In this document: piece after piece, positions 58,425 through 64,000 of the stretch
Layout of the letters: every line of letters begins with the position of its first letter
Numbering within the stretch: the first letter of the stretch is position 1
Source: Oikopleura dioica
Taxonomy: Eukaryota; Chordata; Appendicularia; Copelata; Oikopleuridae
Direction of reading: 5' to 3'
Assembly: GCA_907165135.1 (NCBI GenBank)
Contig: OU015569.1
Span: 8,928,501-8,992,500, forward strand
DNA length: 64,000 bases
Program-made: the position numbers and the translations under genes
Notes under the pieces: generated by a model
Database searches by the model: none
Told to the model about the DNA's origin: nothing
The model's input: the letters and a program-made list of their open reading frames with translations, nothing else

Positions 58425-60906
58425 ATGGTTCCCGCGGAGAAAGAGCTCTTGCTGAAGCTTCTCTCTGGATGGTACTTTACTGCGGGCATCGAATACGGAC
58501 TCTACTTCAGTTCCATTTATTCGCGCCTAGTCGATGATCTAGGTCAGGGTTGCCCAACCGGATCGGAATCCGATCGGAAATTCGATCCGATCGGAATCGG
58601 ATCGGTAATTGGTCGGACGAGGCAATGAAAATTTGGTCATGTCCGATCGGTAAAATCGGTTTCGATCGGTAAAATCGGATCCGATAATCCGATCGGAAAA
58701 TGGGTAAAAAAGTCGGATTCATTCATTCAAAAGCCACTAAAATCCGTGACTTAGGCTTAAAATACACTTATAAAAAGTAATATTTGTGTAAATTCACCAA
58801 TTTTTAGGCATGTTTTTCTTAAAAAAGAGCTTAATTACGTCCTTTAAAACCTTCGTCACGGTGATTTAGTGTTAGATTGAGAATGTCAACCATTGAAATG
58901 GTTGTTTTTGCGAACGCCATTTCAAATGGCCCATTTGTTACTTCGTTTCTAGGAAATTCTAGCGCCGAGGCGGCTTTTATGAAAGCTCTTTCAGGACCCT
59001 TATATGTTTTGTACAAATGTTGCGGATCCAAGCCCCCGAAAACCCAAAATTATCCATAAATTTTCACGGAAATAAGAGGTAAAATGGTTAGAAGGGCGTT
59101 TGTAGCGAAAGAACTTGATATTTCCGAGTTTTTTTCTTCATATTCAGTAGTCTAAATTGAAATTTTAACTTGAAAATTTTCGAATATTTTTCCGATCGGA
59201 AAATTGTCCGATCGGACATGAACTTTAATCGGAATCCGAAAAATCCGATCGGAATCGGTAATCGGATCGGTAATCGGTCGGATTGGACGAGGTCCGAATC
59301 GGATCGGATCGGAATCGGATCGCCAAGACCAAGATTTTTTGTCCGATTGGGCAACCCTGATCTAGGTAATTCTACGAAATGACTAGCCACTATAATTTAT
59401 AGTCTATAAATTAATTCGTCGTATTTCATTTCTCCAGAGCTTAATTTTCCCTTCTCAGGTGCTCAACAAAGCCTTTTTGCCTATGTTATTGCTGTATTTC
59501 CACTGGCCGGTGCCCTCCTTGCCACTTTTATTGGCAAACATACGGACAAACGCGGCTCCATCGACCTGACAATCATTTTTGGCCTGTTTTCCTCAATCCT
59601 CGGCAATCTGATTTACTGCTTCGCCTCGTCCGGACTTTTTGTCATCCTTGCGAGATTCGTGGGTGGCATCGGAAATGCCATCGACGGAGCAATAATGGGC
59701 TTTGCTGGCCGTATTGTCCATCCAGAGTAATTTTTCACCATCTCTTTCTTCAATTAAAATTGTTTTTAGTGACCGTGGCGCTACATTCGCTCGTCTCCTA
59801 GTCGCCAAGCAAGTGGGTACTATATCCTGCCCAGCGTGGGTTGCGATAAGTAAGAAGCTCATCAAGCCAATACTGTTCAAAAACGTCTCAATTAATGTTA
59901 TTTTCGCCTGCATTATAACGCTAATGTGGCTCCTCGTTCTACTTGGGTACGAATTTAGCATCTGACAAAACAACGAGCAATTTAGGGCTTTCTACGTTTT
60001 CTTCGTACGCAAGCTTGCATCAAAGCCTTCTGAAGCCGTATCAGCAGCACTAGAAACTACCGCTTCAGTGGAGCCTGATCCAAGCTCAAATCTTGTCGAC
60101 GAAACCACGACGCCTGCAATCGAAGACGCTGCTTCAAAAATTCTTCCGAATTATATTAACGAGCCCTTTGTTGTGGCGAATATGGCCGTTTTCAGTTCAA
60201 TTTTTCTTCAAGGTAGGTTTTCTCTCTTGCGCTATCGGGACGCGACATACTTTTAGCTTCTAATGAAACCCTCGTAACACCGTTCAATAAGTCTTATTTC
60301 GGCTGGGGAACCAGCCAAAACGCCTTAGAATTTATGATGATCGGCTTCTGCGCGCTCATCGGATACATGTTTGCTAAATATCTTATGGCCACTCTAGAAT
60401 CAAGGCCAAGAGTGGATCCAAAGAAAGTTTTTGGTGCTGGGGTTGGCGGATGTGTATTGTAAGTCCAAAGAAGCCGTCACCTTTCTTTAATCGTTCTTTT
60501 TAGCGTCTGCTTTTTCACTGCCGTTGTGTTAGCTCTCGCAAGCTTCCGTGCGACCTGGGTTTACACTTGCATCGCACTCTCCATTCTTATTTTCTGCATA
60601 ACTTTTGTGAGTCTTCATTTTCCATTCCTCCACGAAATTTACGCGATTTCTAGCCTTTATCATTGGTTTCATCGGCTTCTATAATTGCCAAAAATACGCC
60701 TGAGGAATATCAAAGCTTTACGCAGTCGATTCGCGTCGCTTCAGAGAAAATCGCCCAAGTTCTTGCGCCATTATGGGTCGGTGGACTCCTTCCAGGTAGC
60801 CTTCAGCATTCAAGCTTTGCACTACACCTTCTTCAGCCGAAACGAATGGATTGAAAGGAGTCTTGATAATGGCGCCGTCGATTTTCTTCTTCATTTTCAC
60901 TTCTAG
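58425..60906 (+). CDS. Major facilitator transporter, MFSD8-like
   Basis: A multi-pass membrane transporter. The first exon encodes LSGWYFTAGIEYGLYFSSIY (TM1). After a large intron the protein continues SLFAYVIAVFPLAGALLATF, with GKHTDKRG matching the MFS loop 2-3 motif, then GLFVILARFVGGIGNAIDGA. After a hydrophilic central loop come VVANMAVFSSIFLQ, NKSYFGWGTSQNALEFMMIG and CALIGYMFAKYLM. These resemble the second half of vertebrate MFSD8/CLN7, a lysosomal protein. Later helices include VCFFTAVVLALASF and CIALSILIFCITF, then FTQSIRVASEKIAQVLAPLW. The end needs a 34-nt intron near 60780 to reach the stop at 60904-60906, and the last helix looks short. Intron 1 (58543-59458) contains a transposon. 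MFSD8 is the closest family I recognise, but other MFS groups are possible. Confidence 0.65.
58545..59359. mobile_element. hAT-like MITE in intron 1 of the MFSD8-like gene
   Basis: 815 nt with tips CAGGGTTGCCCAA and its reverse complement, and an 8-bp duplication ATCTAGGT at 58537-58544 and 59360-59367. CAGGG tips and 8-bp duplications with a central CTAG are typical of hAT transposons. Both subterminal regions are packed with GATCGGAATC-type repeats over about 150 nt. No transposase frame. The duplication includes the 5' splice site (CTAG|GT), so the donor exists in two copies. Confidence 0.9.
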
Positions 60907-61107
60907 CGCGCTTTGTTCCGTCTGGCAGTATCTGTAATTTTCAACCGCCAGTGACTAAAAAATTATCTCTCCTCGATAAGCTCAACAAAAGATTTACCTG
61001 CTTCATCAAATTTAACCAAAATACCTGAAAATACACCCATATTTACCATGTTCTCTTTGTAATCTAGCTTCTTAAAAACATGTTGTTCAGTTGATCGATC
61101 CTCGAAA

Positions 61108-64000
61108 ATGGGGGAATTCGAGATCGAAGTGTTTATAGAGGCCGAGGAAGCCGGCTTCAGTCTCGTTAAAGAATTCGACATCGGTGATGAGATCAATTGC
61201 GATAACCGAATGCACATGCTTGACTCTTGCTCGCGCTTCGGTAATGTCTTCGTCGGCAGAAAGTTTGGCTTCGATCTATTCAAGGTCACTGAGCTCGAGG
61301 CGAAGAAAGAGTCGCCAAAAGCGATCGTGAAAGTTAACACGAAAGGGCAGCTTCAGTGGCTCGCTGTTTCTAGCTGTGGGTTGACACTGCTCGTGTCGAC
61401 GATCACTGACGGCAAAACGGAGAACATCTTCTACGACGTGCGATCATTGATGAAGGGATCCAATGGGTATTTTGCGAAGCAATCTCCTGCCACTTCCCCG
61501 TCCAATGGCGCACTCTTGTCAGCGGCGTGGAATCCCTCGATCTCCGAGTTAATCACCATGGTCTACTCTTCCGGTGCTGTCGAAGTCCTCAAAGTGGAAG
61601 ATACAGTCTCCGTTCATTCGTCTAGACCACCGATGAATGCTAAATGCGTAGCTTGGTCTCCAAAAGGCAAACAAATGGTGCTCGGCTTTGGTGACGGAAC
61701 CTTGGCGCAATTCACTCCTACTATGGAAATCAAGAAGAAAGTCAATGCCTGCCCTTTGATAAATGGCAACGCAAAAGTGACTGATATTGTGTGGATTTCG
61801 ACTTACAAATTCGGAGTCGCTTATGCTGATGACGCCAGCGACGCGGGTGCTAATTTGTTTACTGTTCACTTGCCAGAGAAAGGAGAAAAACGCGATCCGC
61901 TGTGGCGATGCTTCGAAGATCCCACATTTGCCGCGGCGGCTAAACGAGATTCGCAGATGTATCTGCCTCTTATTGTTCCTTGGGGTATGTTTGCGGTCAC
62001 AAACTCTAACTCTGGAGATTGCGCTCTGATGGGAACGAAGAATAGTGAGGTGCAGGTTTGGTCGCTTGCCGACGAAGCTAGAGCGGAGCTTCCTCTCAAC
62101 GAAGACTCAGACGAGACAAGTTGCGTGATTGGTGCATGTTGGAACATGAACTTCAAGGATCCTCTGCAGATTCTTTCGAAGCAACAAAATGCTCCTTGTC
62201 TCTGGGTTCTCTCAAATAGTGGAGTATTGGTAGCTTTCCGTCTTTATAACTTCCTGCCTAATTTTCCTGATCAAAAACAGCTTACTGACTCGATCCCTGG
62301 CGGTGACAGAAAAACACTTGCAGTCGAGGAGGCAGTACCGCCAGCAAGAGTATCTCTTCCTCTTCAGAGAACATCATCAGTTGCTCAGCCGAATCTCGCA
62401 AATAAATCCGCCTTTGGAAATAATACCACACTCTTCGCGCCACCTTTATCATCGACTCCAGCGATGGCTAAAATTGAGCAGAAAACAAAGCCAAGTCCGC
62501 GAAGTTTTTCAATCGTTAAGGAGCAGCCTTCGAGTGCAACTATTTCTGAGACAACTTCATCTTTTGGTATCCCTAAACCCGCTTCAACAAGGCAAGCGGA
62601 ACCAACAACAGCATCTGTGGTTACCAAACCATCTGTGATGCCCACTCCAAAGGAGCCTTCGAGTGTGTTTACTCAAGAAGATCTAGCTTCTCTTGTGAAT
62701 GATTTTGAAAGGGAAATGGATCTTTACAAGCTCGAAAACGCCAAAACAGATCTTTCTTTTTTCAACGAGGACGCGAAGAAAGAGCTCAAAACGAAAACAG
62801 ACCAACTGAAAAAGTTTGCCTCCGTCGCCAAAAGTAATTCTGAAGAAACTATCGACGAAGTTCAACATGTCAAACTTCGGTCATTAGAGGGATTTGCTTC
62901 TTATGAGGCCGCGCACGAAGCGAGTAAAAGAGGACATTCAAAGAAGAGAACAAGTATTGCAAATCTGGTAGAAGTGAACCTATTTACAAGAATTAACAAG
63001 AATTTAGTGTCACTATGCCCGCTTCTTGCGAAGAAAGTGGAGTCTATTCGCACAATGAAGCGGTACCTCAACAGCTCCGTCTATGAAGTCACTCAGATGC
63101 TGGACGAAAAAGTGACAGAGAACAAAGAAAATACGTCGTCTATGTCAGACTTTTATAAATGTATTGAAACGAACGAAAGATTGGTTCATTATCACTCGCG
63201 GAAGATGCAACAACTTAGTGCCCAATTGAATAAAGTTCGACTTTCTCGCCGATCTGCAGTAACTCCTCGAGGTTCGCCGATGAAGCAATCTTTCGTCGAG
63301 CAACTTTCGAACGAGAGCTGTAGCCAAGAGAAACTTGCTTCTTCACCGCGCAGTCAAATGCGCCCAGAACATGTCCAAAAGCTCAAGTCTCAACTCTCTG
63401 GGAGAAAGTCAATTCCTGTCCGTTCCAAATCTAAAGTAGATACTTCTACCATAATTGTGAACAGAAAACCACGAGCAGTAATCGAAAAGAGGTAAATTCC
63501 TTTACGTGATCATTTATTTTCCTATTTCAGCTCTTTCAACCGAGCTGAACAGGAACAGATCCCGAAGCTTCAATTGGAGCCTGAATCTGCACCATCTACT
63601 CCAGATATTCGCATTCAAAGAGATGGTAGTGCGAATGTGGTTAGCTACATGCCAGCGAAACCAAAAACGCCTCAGAGTTTTCCTACGAGTAGCGGACCTC
63701 CAAATGTAGAAGCGCCTAAAACCAGCTTCTTTGGTGCTTTTGGAGCTAAAGGCGGTGAAAACGAATCGAAGTATAACCTAAATAATCCGCCACAAGTTAT
63801 CAATGCATCTACTCTCCCGCAAGCAAAAGGCCCATCATTTGCGGGTGCATTTAGCCCTGCCCCACACGTTAACAAAGGAACGCAAGATGCCGTTCGTGCT
63901 GCACTAAACACGGTGAACAAAATCGCGTCAGAGCCATCATCTGTTTCGTCCAAGCTTCCTGAGAAAGAAAAGACACCTCATGTTTCTGCATTCTCTGTTC
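61108..64000 (+). CDS. NUP214: Nucleoporin NUP214 (5' part, runs off the window)
   Basis: Cytoplasmic-face nuclear pore component that helps mRNA export. The first exon (61108-63491) encodes 794 residues without an intron. Residues 1-380 form a beta-propeller like the human N-terminus, with the clear match VAWSPKGKQMVLGFGDGTLAQ (human VCWSPKGKQLAVGKQNGT), and DEARAELPLNEDSD (human DSSRAELPVTDKSDD). A Ser/Pro/Thr-rich linker and a helical coiled-coil region (about 540-720) follow. After a 39-nt intron (63492-63530) the second exon carries the start of the FG region (SFFGAFGAKGG, FAGAF) and is open to the window end. The start was chosen as the first ATG of the propeller. Confidence 0.9.

Noticed and set aside
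60663-60854. Reading straight through GGLLPGSLQHSS at the end of the MFSD8-like gene
   Set aside because: A 34-nt intron gives a more protein-like end, but neither option yields a clear last helix, so only the stop at 60904 is offered, with low weight.

Overview
This is a eukaryotic window from a very compact genome. Genes on both strands are split by many tiny GT-AG introns, mostly 36 to 50 nt. Several genes lie 31 to 62 nt apart on the same strand, with a 3' splice acceptor just before the downstream ATG, which is the pattern of operons resolved by spliced-leader trans-splicing. The gene set is animal: condensin II, ciliary IFT46, an ITIH-domain secreted protein, and thrombospondin, ShKT and EGF modules. 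Together this points to an appendicularian tunicate, most likely Oikopleura dioica. That is an inference from genome style, not a database match.

Layout. 0-7.7 kb (+): 3' end of a coiled-coil gene, NCAPD3, a secreted TSP1-repeat protein and a small lysine-rich protein. 7.8-14.9 kb (+): two operon-like pairs, MRPL1-AK2 and MRPL53-ACAP. 15.2-17.5 kb (+): NSUN5, with two transposon-derived introns. 17.5-24.4 kb (-): a PDZ-PDZ-RING protein, then a secreted EGF/Thr-rich/ITIH-C protein. 25-32.4 kb (+): two small ORFs, ZNF598 and an unrecognised coiled-coil gene. 34-36 kb (-): an unrecognised secreted protein. 36-45 kb: gene-poor, with scattered exon-like fragments that I could not resolve. 45-50.5 kb (+): a ShKT transmembrane gene and a PPxY-containing gene. 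51-57.2 kb (-): a SKA-family kinetochore protein, ANKDD1 and IFT46. 58.4-64 kb (+): an MFSD8-like transporter and the 5' part of NUP214, which runs off the window.

The most striking feature is a set of six short non-autonomous inverted-repeat elements with recognisable target-site duplications. Four lie inside genes, and each of these four coincides with a splice site. In NSUN5 two separate insertions now serve as introns, and splicing them out restores a reading frame that aligns with vertebrate NSUN5. In the MFSD8-like gene an element with an 8-bp duplication (ATCTAGGT) has duplicated the 5' splice site. In a third gene a TTAA-flanked element sits in the 3' splice site. This looks like intron gain and intron remodelling by DNA transposons.

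Exon boundaries below were read by eye from splice consensus, frame continuity and family alignment. For NCAPD3, the TSP1 gene, MRPL1, AK2, MRPL53, NSUN5 and ZNF598 the exon sums are exact multiples of three, so these models are strong. Models in 39-50 kb are weak.
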